Program-made: the position numbers and the translations under genes | Notes under the pieces: generated by a model | Database searches by the model: none | What the model saw: only the letters and a program-made list of their open reading frames with translations | Told to the model about the DNA's origin: nothing | Part shown: in pieces, positions 1 through 12,450 of the stretch | Layout: every line of letters begins with the position of its first letter | Position numbering within the stretch: position 1 is the stretch's first letter | Assembly: GCA_025449115.1 (NCBI GenBank) | Contig: JAHLKC010000092.1 | Location: 62,001-126,000 of the forward strand | DNA: 64,000 bases | From: Chytridium lagenaria | Lineage: Eukaryota; Chytridiomycota; Chytridiomycetes; Chytridiales; Chytridiaceae | Direction of reading: 5' to 3'

Positions 1-2840
1 TCAGCAGGACTACAAGATTAAAAAGAAAAGGAAAAAAAAAAGGCAAGTCAGTATTTTTTTCGATTACAAAAGGTAAGGGGCGGAGGAAAGGAAATCATCC
101 ACAAAACAAAAAAAAACAAACAAAAAACAAACAACCCACCGCAAAACATCCAAATTAGGAATAGCCCTGCAAGCCGCCAAAGTCTCAACAGGCTGGTGAG
201 TAGGTCCATCCTCACCAACACCCACACTGTCGTGCGTGAAAATATGGAAAATGGGCAACTTAGCAAGCGCCGCAAGACGAATAGCGGGTCTCACGAAATC
301 ACTAAACGTGAAAAAGGTGGCTCCAGATCCACGCCAGAGACCGTGGTATCCAATCTGCAAGTTAAGAAAGAAAAGTAAGTGAAAAAGACACTGACATAAA
401 GAAGACAACAGTTGATAAAATAAAGGACAATAAGACAAGATGAAAAAAAAAAGTGGAAGTGACATAAAAAAATTTAAAAAAATAAATGCAAAGAAACATA
501 ACTCTAAAACAAAACTATCATCCATTTGTAAATACATACCCCGTTCACAATGCATCCCATCCCAAACTCCCTAATCCCAAAGTAAATGTTCCGTCCGCTC
601 CTATTCTCCTTTGAGAAATCGCCCACCCCCTTAATATAGTTCAAAGTGCTCCCATGCAAATCTGCACTCCCACTCAACAACAAAGGCATGGCAGCAGCAA
701 GCGGCTGCAACACAGTCTCCCCAGCCTTCCTAGTCGCAATCTCCCCAGCCTCCTCCTTAAACAAAGGAATAGCGTTCAAAAGTTCCTGACGGGGCGGCAC
801 GTAATGCTTCTCCGCACCCTCAAGAAGCGCCGACAGCGCAGGGTTGGCAGATTTCCAGGCATTATAAGTCTTCTCCAGGCATTGTAAGCCTTAAGGAGGT
901 CTTGTTGACGAGCTGCAAACAGAGCTTTCACGCGGTCCGACACATAAAAGCCTTGCTCAGAGGGGATGCCAAGCTTCTTTTTGCTCTCGGTCACAAACTT
1001 GACACCGGCTTCACCGTGGGCCTTGTTAGTGCCAGCGACCTCGGAAATGCCGTAACCAATGACGGTCTTGATGATGATCATCTTGGGGCGGGAGTTAAGG
1101 TTAGCGCGCGCGAATTGATAAGCGGCGGAAAAGGCAGGGATGTCGTGGCCGTTGACCTGGACAACGTCCCAGCCATAGGCGCGGTAGCGGGCGCCAGTGT
1201 CCTCGGATTGGGTCTTGGAGGCCATGGCGTCGAGGGTGACCTATGTAATAATGATAATTCGAGAGGTTTAGTATTAGCTTCGGTACGCACAACTCTATCT
1301 TTTTTTTGCTGATAAAGTATACACCACATCCCCAAAATATGCAGTGGATAAACAAAGTACAATAAATACAACAATGGAAGTACCTCATTCGCATCATAAA
1401 TTACAATCAAGTTATCCAAACCCTCATGAGCGGCAAAAGAGCAAGCCTCATGCGAGACACCCTCCTGAAGACACCCATCACCAGCAAGAACGACAACCCT
1501 TGAATCAAAGATGGTGTGCTCGGGGGTGTTAAACTTGGCTTCACTCATCTTGGAGGCCAAGGCGATACCGACGGCAGACGAGATACCAGTTCCAAGAGGG
1601 CCGGTGGTGGCTTCGACACCGTCGGTGTCTCCAAATTCGGGGTGGCCGGGGGTGTTTGAATGGAGTTTGCGGAAGCTGAGAAGGGTAGGTGAGTGAGTTC
1701 GGAGAGTGGATGGGTAAAGGTGAAAGATGGAAACATACCTCTTGACATCCTCGAGGGAGACGTTGTAGCCAGAGAGGTGGAGCCAGGCATACAGGAACAT
1801 ACTTTTTTTTTTTTGAAAAATAATTATAGTGAGTAAGTGATAAACAGAATAGAAATGATTCTCTCTCACCTTCCATGACCAGCAGAGAGAACAAAGCTGT
1901 ATTATCAAAAAGTTAGTTAAATTTAACAGGAAAACAACTTTAATGTTAAACAGTTTGAGGGTGGTCAAGTAAAAAAAAAACCAAAAAAAAACACGATGAA
2001 CAAAAGTGGTCAAGTGTGAGATACAGTGAAATACTAGAAACGAAGTAGTATAAAGGGCGATGGTAAAAAACTAATCTGGTGGCTCGCTCGCCAAAGCAAC
2101 ATCAAACCCTGCTTTGCGGGTGAAAACTCGCTCTGTTTGGTGACCAGGCTAGAATACTCACCGATCACGGTTGATCCACTTAGGCTTGGTGGGGTTGTAG
2201 CTCAGGAGGTCACCAAAGAGGGCAGCGCCGACGTCTGCACAACCGAGAGGGAGACCAAGGTGACCTATATATAGAGGAATGAACAAGATATTAGAATGAA
2301 AGAGGGCAAGGGAGAAAAACAGGGAGATGTTGTTGGGCCATCCAAGGGGTTGTATTTCAAGCTGTTTTACAGATCAGGGTGGTTGGGTTGATGGTGGTAG
2401 CCGAAAGCCGAAAGTCCAAGCATCACATATTGAATCGAACCATTCCATTCCATTCCCAATCCACTCCCATAACCATAAATGCATGCATCCATGTCTATCC
2501 ATGTATTCTTCCAAGATTGTAGCCATCCAGTTCATTCATCCACCCCTACAACAAGGGTGTTTTCTGAGAGAATAAAGCGCGAGTCCAGTAGAGGTATAAA
2601 GCAAGAGAAAACGAGAGAAAGAAAGAATAAAGAATGAAAGGTAGATTCAAGGAACAGTAAACTCTTTTCTAGACGAGTGAAATGAATGTGGATGGCATTA
2701 CCAGACTTGCAGATGGCCACGGCATCCATGGCCAACCCACGCGCAATTGTTGCAGCATGCTTGAGCTCCTCCACCTTTTGAAGATCCGTCGTCGTCGTGA
2801 TGGTCATTGCTGGATGAGGTGTAGTTTGTAGTATAGTCAA
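1..2840 (-). CDS. TKL1: Transketolase, C-terminal part beyond the window edge
   Basis: Thiamine-diphosphate enzyme of the non-oxidative pentose phosphate pathway. It moves two-carbon units between sugar phosphates in the cytosol. Exons on the minus strand, joined by GT-AG introns: 2702-2840, 2162-2264, 1870-1896 (27 nt only), 1739-1801, 1384-1675, 540-1240, 140-354 and 1-9, continuing off the left edge. Visible family motifs are [39 protein letters not shown], the diphosphate/Mg site [12 protein letters not shown]...[19 protein letters not shown] and [15 protein letters not shown]. The start chosen is the first ATG (2840); an in-frame ATG lies 11 codons later. Near 867 the frame slips by one base inside a duplicated AYNAW stretch (TGGAGAAG where TGGGAGAAG is expected), probably an error. 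The family identity is certain; the symbol is the usual fungal one. Confidence 0.95.
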
Positions 2841-3483
2841 ATGTAGTCAAGTGTGGTGCAGCCAAAGCCGTGTTGTGTGTGTAGTGACGGTTGAACTGTA
2901 AAAAAGATGTGACTATGACGATGACGACGATTATGAATGCAGAATGCAGAAAAGATGTGAAAGAGATAAGACTCTATAAATTCAAGAGAAAATGAAAACA
3001 AAAGATATTTTTGTGAAAACTCCAAATTATTAGTTTATTAATTTATTAAATTCACCTTTATTAGTATATTTAAAGTTAATTTTACTAACTATTCAGACAT
3101 TTTGTCAAAATCCCCAACAACATTTTATCAAAGATCTACTGAAATATTTCTACTTTTTAAAAAAATTGTCTATTTTCCCTCAAGTTTCCGTATGTCCAAA
3201 AGAACGTTAGCACTGCGCATGCCTGCACGATAAAAAAGCAAAGTGCGTTTCAGAGCAACGAACAGATTCTTTGATGAAGTTCTTTTCGTTTTCCTATATC
3301 AGTTTTTTACGCGTTCATTTTGTAAATATCATTATCTATAAGGTAACTCCACCACTTAAGCATCATCCGAGTGTCGAACGCTACTCGTTATTAAGTCGAG
3401 AGTTTTGTTCAATCAAAAAAAAAAAGAAAAAAAAAAAAAAAGAAAGATATGCTCCACTGCACACATAATATTTATTTTCATCA
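2841..3483. other. Intergenic: transketolase upstream region and WDR33 3' side
   Basis: AT-rich spacer between the transketolase start and the end of the WDR33 gene. It contains poly-A/purine tracts (about 3415-3440) and no convincing coding exon. It should hold the transketolase promoter (reading left) and the WDR33 3' UTR. Confidence 0.5.
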
Positions 3484-6046
3484 TCATTTCCTCTCCTTCT
3501 TTGCCGCCAATGCACTCGCCATTGCAGGACTCAACGAAATACCTTGCATCTGTAACTGTCTCAACATCATCTCAGGGCCCGCCTGTCCACCTGGCGGACC
3601 CGGCGGTCCTCGGAAACGGCGGCATACCGGGCGGTGGCATCCCCGGTGGCATCCCTGGAGGCGGCATACCAGGTGGTGGCATACCGGCGAAAAACTGTGG
3701 AGGGGGACGAAACCCTGGGGTGGTGGGAAGGTGGAGGATGGGGAGGCCACCTGGCGTGGCACCTGGTGGTGGGAAGAAGGGAGGGAAAGGAGGGAGGGGT
3801 GGAGGAGCGTCCGAGTCGGTTTTCGGGAGGGAAAGGCCGGCATATGGGAGGTGATGCCAAAAAGGGAGTTGGTGGCTAAAGAAAAATAGAGGAAAAAAAT
3901 ATTTAAAAAAAGAGGTCAATATTTTACTCAAAAGTCCTAAAGAGAGTCTCCCACACAGAAGCCATTTAAACGAAAGTTTGTCCCAGAAATTTAAATCCAA
4001 AAAGACAACAACACCCAAAAAGAACCCTTCTAAAAAAAAAAAAAAGGCCTACCTGCCCCATCCTCCCCGTATCCTTCACAATCACACTCTCTTCATCCTT
4101 CCTACTCTGATTAAACCGATCATGCATAGCATCTCCAGGTCGATTCCGTGTCCAGAACCTCGTTGTATGGTCATTCGATCCAGACACAAGGATATGTCCA
4201 ACAGGGTGCCAGTCCAATGCAAACACAGAGGAATCGTGCGCGGATTCCATACCACCAACAGCAAAGTCGGTGCTGAGAGAATATATTTAATGAGGGGAGC
4301 AAGAATCAGGGAGGTGGGGGAGGTTACCCGACATTCCAGAAGTTGACGCTGCCGTCGGAATCCCCCGCTAGTAAAAAGGGTTTCGTGGAAGGGATGCAGG
4401 CGACCGCTACCAAAACAAAAATGTCAACAGAAATAAAAAGGTATAATGAAATATGAAATAGAAACCACCCAAACCAAAGACAGCTCAAATAAAAAAATAA
4501 ATAAATAAAATAAATGAATAACATAAACTCACAAGTCACCTCCTTCTTATGCCCCCTAAAACTCTGTAACTCCCTCATACTCCTAATTCATATAACCCTC
4601 AAAAGCTGATCCCTTGACGCCGTCACAAGCCAGTTCCCATTATTATTCCATTGTATCCCCAAAATCGTGTTCTTATGTCCATGCCTTTTCATATCATCAA
4701 CAACCTTTTTTAAAAAAAGAAAACAACTTACAGTGTACTCAACGATTTTCCCGTCTTTGGATCCCAAAGCTTTACCAAATTATCTTTAGATCCAGATGCA
4801 AGTAGCCCTTTCGTCGGATGCCAGTCTATGCATTTCACATCCACCCGTGTCCTAATTTGTCAAAAAATGGTGGGCGGAGGTGACTTACCTGTCAACGTGC
4901 GTTCTTCGCGTGCTTCGGCAAATGACCAGATTTTAATTGTTCCATCATCCGAGCACGATGCGAATCGTGTGTCGTAGGTGAGAATCTTTTAACACAAATG
5001 TTAAATAAAACGTCACTAAACGAAAGAGGAAAAAACTCACGATAAATCCCTTACACTCTCTTTATGACCCTGAAACGCCTGTAAATTGTTCATATTGCTC
5101 TGCCAATACTTTATAACGCCTGAATCGTCACCACTGATCAACCAAGTGTCGTTATGACTCCACACCATACTACGAATAGCTTTATCATGAGCCTTTTTAA
5201 TTTCAATTAGCTTTAAGAAAAAAACCACCGGTTTATAGAGACCTGTAAAATCGTCTCAAAATTAAACGTTAGACCGTTCCAAAGCGTGAATTCGCCACTC
5301 GAGGCACCGGTGATTAGACGGCGGCCTTCGGGTGTCCACTGCAAGGGTAGGGTTAGAAAATAGGTAAAAGGAAAAGAACTTACTCTGACGACATTGACTG
5401 GACATCGGATTTTGTTGATAGAGGTGTGGACGAATTTTGTGGCAACAGAGGTGCTTGAATTATGGGGGTAACAGATAGGAGGAAGAAGCTTGATAACGAA
5501 CGTGAAAACATTATTAGAGAGAAGAAATAACAGGCGTTGGGAATAAGAAATTGAAAAAAACGGTGGAGATGTTTGATTTTTTTTGAACGGAAAAGGGCCC
5601 GGCCCGTTTGGGTCAACAACCCATCATTTTATTACAGAAAAAGTGTCCGATGAAGAAAATCACTCACATCACAAACAAAATTCGGATCCGGTTGCATCAT
5701 CAACATATCCTCTTATCCCTCTGCCATGTCCGTGTCTACCAAAAAAGAAAACCATCAGTCCAAACTCCCCCAACGACCCTCCGCAAACCTCCAAATGCCT
5801 CATCATGGTAGCATAATAATCAACAGTTCGTCTCTGAATCGCCTTCCTCATCCGTTTGCCATCAAACGATTGTCCCTGTCGGAATGGTCCACCCCCAAAC
5901 CCTTCCTCATCGTTACGGGGTTCACGAGGTCCGTCACGGTTAAATCCACCTCCACCACCACCTCCACCGCGAGGTCTCCAACCACCACCTCCACCGCCAC
6001 CACCGCCCCGGAAACCACCACCTCGTCCACCTCCTCGTCGTTCCAT
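3484..6046 (-). CDS. WDR33: WDR33/Pfs2-type WD40 polyadenylation factor
   Basis: Subunit of the cleavage and polyadenylation specificity factor, which recognises the poly(A) signal in pre-mRNA in the nucleus. The N-terminus (start at 6046) is a Gly/Arg-rich segment followed by the hallmark [19 protein letters not shown]. About seven WD repeats follow over several exons, for example [65 protein letters not shown] and [19 protein letters not shown]. The last exon is a proline/methionine/glycine-rich tail with GMPPP repeats, as in WDR33 tails. Near 3610 the tail frame must shift by one base to continue into [20 protein letters not shown] and stop at 3484; without the shift it would stop at 3572. 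An upstream in-frame ATG (6082) is possible. Family assignment is firm. Confidence 0.9.
3618..3685 (-). repeat. Coding repeat (GMPPP units) in the WDR33 tail
   Basis: Imperfect 12-15 bp units on the minus strand encode repeated Gly-Met-Pro-Pro(-Pro) in the proline-rich C-terminal tail of the WDR33 homologue. A frame break lies just beside it. Confidence 0.7.
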
Positions 6047-6449
6047 TGATCGTACTGATTTTTGTTGCAAGTTTTTTCTCACTGGACAAGTTTTTGGTTA
6101 TGGATTTTCTAACGAGTGTTGGTCTTGGAAACAGTGTTTTCGTTGTACATACGCCAACTCGGAATGATACTGACAGCTTTAAAGTACAGACAGTGTTTAA
6201 AAACCCCAGAAAAACTGTCTAAAGAAACAACAAAATAGTTATGAAGAAGCCGAGAAATGTTGTTTAAGAAGATAAAAGGAAAACACTCGAAAACAAAGCA
6301 TCTGGGTGTATGAAAAAAAGAGGTTGAAGTAAAAAAAAAAGGAGCAAAAGCAGTAAAGTAAAGACATCAGATACAAAGATGAACACCCAAACCACATCTT
6401 AAAACCCCCACGGAAAAGAAACAATCCAAAACATCGAAAAACACTGGAA

Positions 6450-7788
6450 TTAATCAGCAGCAAGAACTCCATTGCTCTGATTTTATACCAAGGCACTTGC
6501 ACAAAATTCTTCTTCCACAACTCCCTATGCACAGAGCAGCTCACCCGCCTTATCCCCCCGACCCACCCTAAATGCCTGACAATGGAGGATTCTGTTCAGG
6601 AACCCCCACGGTCGACGACAACACCAAAATGCCACCTCGAAGAAGCCGGATAATGTGGAAACAACACACTCACCCTCCCCGCTGGATGTCTCGACACATC
6701 CGCTGTATCGGCCTCCATCGGTTCCTCCCCCAACTCAACTGGTGGGGAAGGGTATAATGCATCAGGATCAATATCTAACGACCAATCTGTTCCCTTTTGC
6801 AGCCATGGTGGCGATGGCGCGAGCCGTGGGGAGGTCCCAATCGGGGACGAGGAGAGCGCCATCTGTGAAATCTAAAAGCCGATGCCACCGACTATACCGC
6901 GCCACCATGCGTAGCCTTCTGACACGCGAGAACGCCATTGGACTTCGACTTCTTCGCCGATACGGAGCATGGGTGCGCGGTTGCGTGGGTTTAAGGGGAG
7001 TAGAAAAAGATCATGAGTGTAGATTTCCGAGGGTCAATATCGATGAGGTCTTCTGGGACGCGGCGGAAACGAAAGCCGTTCGGTTATTGGGGAGAGGCAT
7101 TCGTCGACTAGAACGGATGAAGGATGGGCCGGGATGGATTCTTTGACATCTCCAGTGGGTTTGGGTATCTGGGCTTGGGGGCTTTAGGAGTATAGGTTCA
7201 CCTCGTCTCGCTCGAGCGATAACGTGGGAACGGTAGGAGACAGAAGGTGGATGAGTTGGGGTCGTAAGGTGGCGAGAGCGAGGAAGGCGCTCATTTGACG
7301 ATCAACTAGGGAACTGATGATGTGAACTAGGCCTGAAAGCTTTCCGTGAGCGATGAGGATGTAGGCTTTACGGTAAGAGGAAGGGATGGGAAACGAGTTG
7401 GGAAACGGGCCAGTATGACGTTTGTGGCGTAGTGACAGGGCTGGGGTTGTACGGCCATAGCTTAATGTCCATTCGCAGGTCCCTTCATAAAAAAACCACT
7501 AAGGAAAAGGAAAGGGGGGTTAGAAACCTTGCAATGCAGGTAGTTGCGCGTCCTTTGAAAAAAAGTAGGAGGTTGCATGCAGAGGAACGATGCAAGTTCC
7601 CAACGCATATGAAGAAGAGTACTTCTCCACACCCACCGGCCAATCCCGCAAACAAAGTCTCTTCCACAACTTCTCATCAACAACGAGATCCCTAACCGCT
7701 CTTCCGCATTCCGCCAACATCATCAATCCCATAGGCGGGATGAACCCCAAAACGTTTCCAAAACCAGATCGGGCAGCTGTTCAATCAT
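6450..7788 (-). CDS. F-box protein of a plant-like type, several frame breaks
   Basis: Probable substrate-recognition subunit of an SCF ubiquitin ligase. The product starts at 7788 with an F-box almost at the N-terminus: MIEQLPDLVLET, then LGFIPPMGLMMLAECGRAV and DEKLWKRLCLRDWP. Downstream come a long segment (YRKAYILIAHGKLSGLVHII), a module beginning MLRIGEEVEVQWRSR and EGYAWWRGIVGG, then SVLFPHYPASSRWHFGVVVD, and a tail GGIRRVSCSVHRELWKKNF. This order, F-box then EVEVQW...WW.G.V then FPQY..SRWR then GGIRK, recalls a plant F-box family (the At2g26850 type, from memory). Reading it through needs at least five one-base shifts, for example at the G-run near 6555 and at 6805. The last exon and stop are unclear, so the left boundary is approximate. 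It diverges from the PstS-like gene across about 200 bp. Confidence 0.68.
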
Positions 7789-7995
7789 CGAGTGCAATAG
7801 AAATTGGACCGAATTGAAAAAAAAACCCTATGGAACCAACCTGTCGATCCCCACCACTGCAGGAGATGACTTAACGAGGATTACCATAAACCCATAAACC
7901 TTCAGGCCTGGTGCCTAAACTTAGAATTTTAGTACATAGTAGCCTTGTGGTTCGTGGTGAGACGCTGGAACCGGCAGTTGGCGACAGCAAGGGCA

Positions 7996-10540
7996 ATGAA
8001 AGGGTCGCTGGTGTGGTCAATCCTCATCCACTTGCTGTTCTGCATATGGTTCACAGAGATGGTTTATGCTGCAGGAGATTGGTCACGTAGAGTGACGCTC
8101 AGAGGAGCTGGGGCCACGTTCCCACTTGAAGTTTACAGGAAATGGTGTGCACTTGTGCTCCTGATGGCAAAGGTTGTTAATGAAACCTCTCTTTAAAGGA
8201 ACGAGTTTTACCCTACCGTCGCGTCCCGTCGTAACGTGTTTATCGAACCAAGTTATTCTGGAGTGGGAAGTGGAGCAGGTCGAGCAGCGTTGATCAACAA
8301 CACCAATCTATCTATTTTGCGGGGTCAGATGGCAATATCACGGATGCAGAGTTCAGACGTTCCAATGGTGAACTCCGACTCGTCCCTATTTTATCTGGAG
8401 CGGTAGCGCTGGTGTATAATCTTCCAGGTCTTTCCGACAGCCAGATCACGTTATCGCGGGAATCGGTAGTTGGCATCTACAACGGAACGATTACGAGATG
8501 GAATGATGGACTGTTGTTAAGGGATAATGTCGGGAATATGACGGTGGTTAATTCTTTAAGGAGGGTGAATGAAACCATTAATGTGTTGGTGAGATCGGAT
8601 AGCAGCGGGTCGACTGAAACTGTGACGAGGGCTCTGTCGTCTTTTTGATCTTAATTGGAGAACCGAAAGGGGAGAGTTTTTTACAAATGTTGAAATGTGG
8701 CCGCGGTATGCGGCGTCCTATGTTGGGACAACAAACTTGGTTGTGGGGGTGTTAAGGACACCCAACTCGTTTGGTTACGTTGACCTGAAGTGAGTGCGTC
8801 ACGTTAACCCTTTCCTATCGCAAAATTTCTCACGACACGATTCTTTCTTAAAACCATCTTCTCTAGTGTGGCAGTAAAGTGCGTCCAGCACAATGACTTC
8901 TCTAACGTTTGCAGATACAACGCTTCGTGTGCCAAGATTCTGAATAAAGCCGGGACTGCCATCAGCCCTTCCACAAACTCTATCTCCGCCGCTCTGTCAG
9001 ATTTCGAATCCAACATAGATATTCTCACTCGAGACCGCTTTTTCTCCGTGGTAGACGGCCCAGGCCAATTCTCATACCCGATTACTACCTTCACCTATTT
9101 CGTCATCCGTCTCAACAATCCATCTAAATGCGAGAGCGCATACGAGGTATACCTCTGAGCCCCTATGTACCTATGCTCACCGTCAAAGTTGATACGATAT
9201 TTTATTTGGACAATTACTGATCCAAATGCACGGGATTTAGCACTTAAGAGCCAATTTTCGCCTTTAACAGAAAAGTTTCAAAAGATATCAATTGCAATCC
9301 TTGGAGAAGTGGCGTGCTCGAATAACGTGAGATTGGCGAAACGCGCGTTTGATGATATTTATTATGAGTCGGTTGATATAAGTGCGATCATTTTTGTTAC
9401 GGGAGTTGTGGTCACGTTTGGTGTGTTTGTGTTTGCATTTGTAGCGATTGTAAGTAGTTTTCATTCTGTTAAGTTTAAAATGAGTGTTTGCGTGATGTAT
9501 AAAGTATATAGTATACTATCCCTCGCGATTATCAATAACGTTGCTTTTCGTTTCTTTATGTAGGTAGTATTCTGGCGCTACCGTCATAAAGGCATCACAA
9601 AGGAACCCTCGATATACAGTGCTGAGCAACTTCAGCTCGCCGAAGAAATGGAAGAAATCTACCCCTCTCTCCAAAAGCACCGAGCCATATCTTTTAAATG
9701 GTCTGGCTCAGCATATGATTACAAAGTCTTGTATTTCGTCATGACAGTGTCTTTTGATGTCGGATTACTGTGCTTGGTGAGACGGGTGCATAAACGTCTT
9801 CTCATATAGTTTTAGGAAGTGTTTGCGTTCATGGATTTACCAACTGAACGGAGACTTTCTCATGCTTATTTGATTTTAATCTGTATTGGTGGGGGCGTAC
9901 AGTTTTTCTGTTTAGTAGCAAGGTATGCAGTTTGGCATTTATCAATGCGTTTTAAATGGATTCCGTGTTAGGTCAAAGCTTATATCATTCGAGAACAGCT
10001 ATCGAAATCACGAGGTTGGGGTGTCAAGGGTGAGTGTCTCTAAGCTTGAAAAAACTGATTTTAAGGTGTTGATTTTATCTGAGCAACGGCCGTTATATAC
10101 ATCATCTCCTTTGTGTGATTTAACACACGTTGATATGGCTGTCGTTTACCTCCAAAAGCAAATCGTTACCGAAGTCACTGAAAAAGCCGTCACTCTCGTG
10201 AAACAATTACCTCTCATAATTCTCTCCTGCATAGTAAGTCTACTAGTAAAACATTTCTGATATTTAGATGCTATACTCTGGAATTTCGTTGAGTCTTTTC
10301 ATAATTGTCGCATTGCTTGTTGAGAGCATCACATTTAATGTGTCGCTTCTGCATTTTTTCGAGCCTGTCAAGACTTATCAAAGACTCGTGTGGTTGAAAC
10401 ATTATAATAAGAGTGGACCGAGGGATGGGACTGTGTTGCCGATTGAAGCAGGCGTCAGTGCGATTAGCATGAGCGTAGCGAAAAGGAGCGAGGCGCTTCA
10501 GTCACGGCCACCCACTGTGAAAAGCAGACAAGTTAACTGA
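7996..10540 (+). CDS. PstS-like phosphate-binding domain with multiple transmembrane helices
   Basis: Start at 7996 gives a signal peptide (MKGSLVWSILIHLLFCIWF..VYA). A type-II periplasmic-binding-protein domain of the PstS kind follows: RGAGATFPLEVYRKW, EPSYSGVGSGAGRAA, FAGSDGNITDAEF, SGAVALVYNLPG, GTITRWND and RSDSSGST, and near its end GPGQFSYPITTFTYFVI. These cover the positions that hold phosphate in bacterial PstS (TF, S-G, D of ASD, R..SG.T). The C-terminal half has about five hydrophobic spans, including IIFVTGVVVTFGVFVFAFV, LYFVMTVSFDVGLLCL and ISLSLFIIVALLVES, and a polar tail. Introns (such as 8145-8198 and 9450-9563) interrupt both parts, so it is not bacterial DNA. One-base frame slips occur near 8305 and 8645. 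Role inferred: a surface phosphate sensor or receptor. Transport is possible but no transporter fold is recognised. Confidence 0.75.
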
Positions 10541-10765
10541 GACGTTTTGCAAATATATTTGAGTTGGTATATGTTAATAATAATTTTGGCATTGAACGTT
10601 CACTGTCGTCACGTAGTCGACCAATTGCTCGTTGGAACGTAACAGAGGCTCAGCCGAGACCCTGGTCATTGACGACCAACCATATATTATTTACCAGCAC
10701 TTCAATTTTTTTCATTCCTTATCGTCATAGAAAACACACCATTCCTCTCATCCCTCAACCCTAGA

Positions 10766-12450
10766 ATGAACCGCCGTCATGCCCACGCGAAGGACGTGGT
10801 GATGCTCGCCGTTGCAACGGTCATATTACTTGCGTTCATGTTTGTGTGCTGTGAGGATGTCTTTATGGGGATGTCTGAAAAGATGAGACCCAACAGTGAT
10901 CCGTTGGAAAGAGCTTATCGGCTGTTGAGGGCAGCACCCATCATCGATACCCATAATGACTGTGAGGTTTTCTCATGATCTAGTATGTATGCTGATGGTA
11001 GCCCTCTTAGTACCGATCAAGATTCAGGGACGGAATCATGGGTTTGTGGGGAACTTGAGTTTGGAGAGTTTGCCTTTCCCCGAATGGCATACAGGTAACA
11101 CTCGTGAACGGTCGACGGTATTAACGTGGTTGTAGACATTAATAGATTATTCGAGGGAAGGTGAATAGTATGTCGAGATGTGCAATGTTTATTGACCTGT
11201 TGCTTCTAGGGTTGGTGCTCAGTTCTGGTCAGCATAGTAAGCATCAATCCATCAATTATATTCTTACAAGTCTAGCGTTCCATGCCGCGCTGACTACAAG
11301 GAGCTCAATACGGATGTGCGGTTCACACTTGATCAGGTTTGACGTCCGGATTCTACATTTTGCTAATGGATTTTAGATTGATCTTATCAAGAATATGGTT
11401 GAGAAATACCATGATGTAAATAATCTTTGCTGCTGTTGACGTATGGCTGAGAGTGTTTTAGGTGTTTTCAATGGCTTACTCGGCGCAAGATATTCACAGG
11501 ATTCGTAAGAGTGGGAAGATTGCATCCTTAATCGGAGTAGAAGGTGCCATACTAAAATTGAAGCTTTTACTGATTTAAGAAGGTGGCCATCAGATTGATA
11601 GTTCTTTGGGAGCGTTGAGGCAGATGTATAGTTTGGGAGTTCGTTATAGTGAGTTTTTGTTCTCATTTCAAAGTTTGTTAAAACATGTTAGTGACTTTGA
11701 CACATGTTTGCCATACCTCATGGGCCGATTCTTGTTTTGGAAAGCCGCTTCACAACGGTCTTGCAAAAGAGGGAGAAAAGTTTATATATGAAATGAATCG
11801 CCTCGGAATGCTTGTGGATTTAAGGTAACATACCATTAATTGGTGTAAGGCTCTAAATACTACTTCTCAGTCACGTTTCTGATACCACCATGCACCGCGT
11901 TATCGAGATCTCTAAAGCCCCGGTTTTTTTCTCTCATAGTTCCGCAAGGGCTCTTTGCGGAACACCCCGTAACGTCCCTGATGACGTTCTTTTCAAGTTG
12001 CCACAAAAGGATGGAGTAGTGATGATCAATTTTTCTCCAAGCTTCATCTCGTGTGGACCTGAAGGCAATATTACTGCGCCAGCAACGTTGGAGCAGGTTG
12101 CGGATCATATCTCACATATTGCAAAGCTTATTGGAGCAAAACATATTGGAATTGGAAGTGATTTTGATGGGATTCCCGATACGCCTGTGGGCCTTGAAGA
12201 TGTTTCAAAGGTGAAGATACCTGAAATTTATCTATGTACTGACTGAGAACCATTCCAATAGTACCCTTATCTTGTCGCAGAGTTATTCAGGAGGGGTTTT
12301 ACTGATGAAGAAATTGTGGGCATCGTTGGAGGGAATATTTTACGAGTGTTTTCTAAAGCTGAGAGAGTTGCTCAACAACTCCAAACTCGTGGAGGTGGTA
12401 AGGCTGAAGGAGGGATTAGTGTTGAGAGGACTTGCCCCAGCAAGTTTTAA
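10766..12450 (+). CDS. Membrane dipeptidase (renal dipeptidase, peptidase M19)
   Basis: Zinc dipeptidase. It begins with a short cytosolic stretch and one N-terminal hydrophobic anchor ([19 protein letters not shown]), so it is probably type II membrane-bound or secreted. M19 landmarks are all present: [16 protein letters not shown] (first zinc ligands), [17 protein letters not shown] (bridging Glu), [47 protein letters not shown] and [10 protein letters not shown]. Exons: 10766-10961, 11011-11095, 11136-11160 (25 nt), 11210-11236 (27 nt), 11276-11336, 11377-11415, 11462-11543, 11583-11648, 11692-11824, 11871-12210 and 12262-12450. All junctions are GT-AG and restore frame, so this is one of the few genes here with no frame break. 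The stop is TAA at 12448. Substrates cannot be told from sequence. Confidence 0.93.

Noticed and set aside
7996..10540. PstS-like gene as bacterial contamination
   Set aside because: It has GT-AG introns and eukaryotic membrane segments and sits between spliced genes on the same contig.
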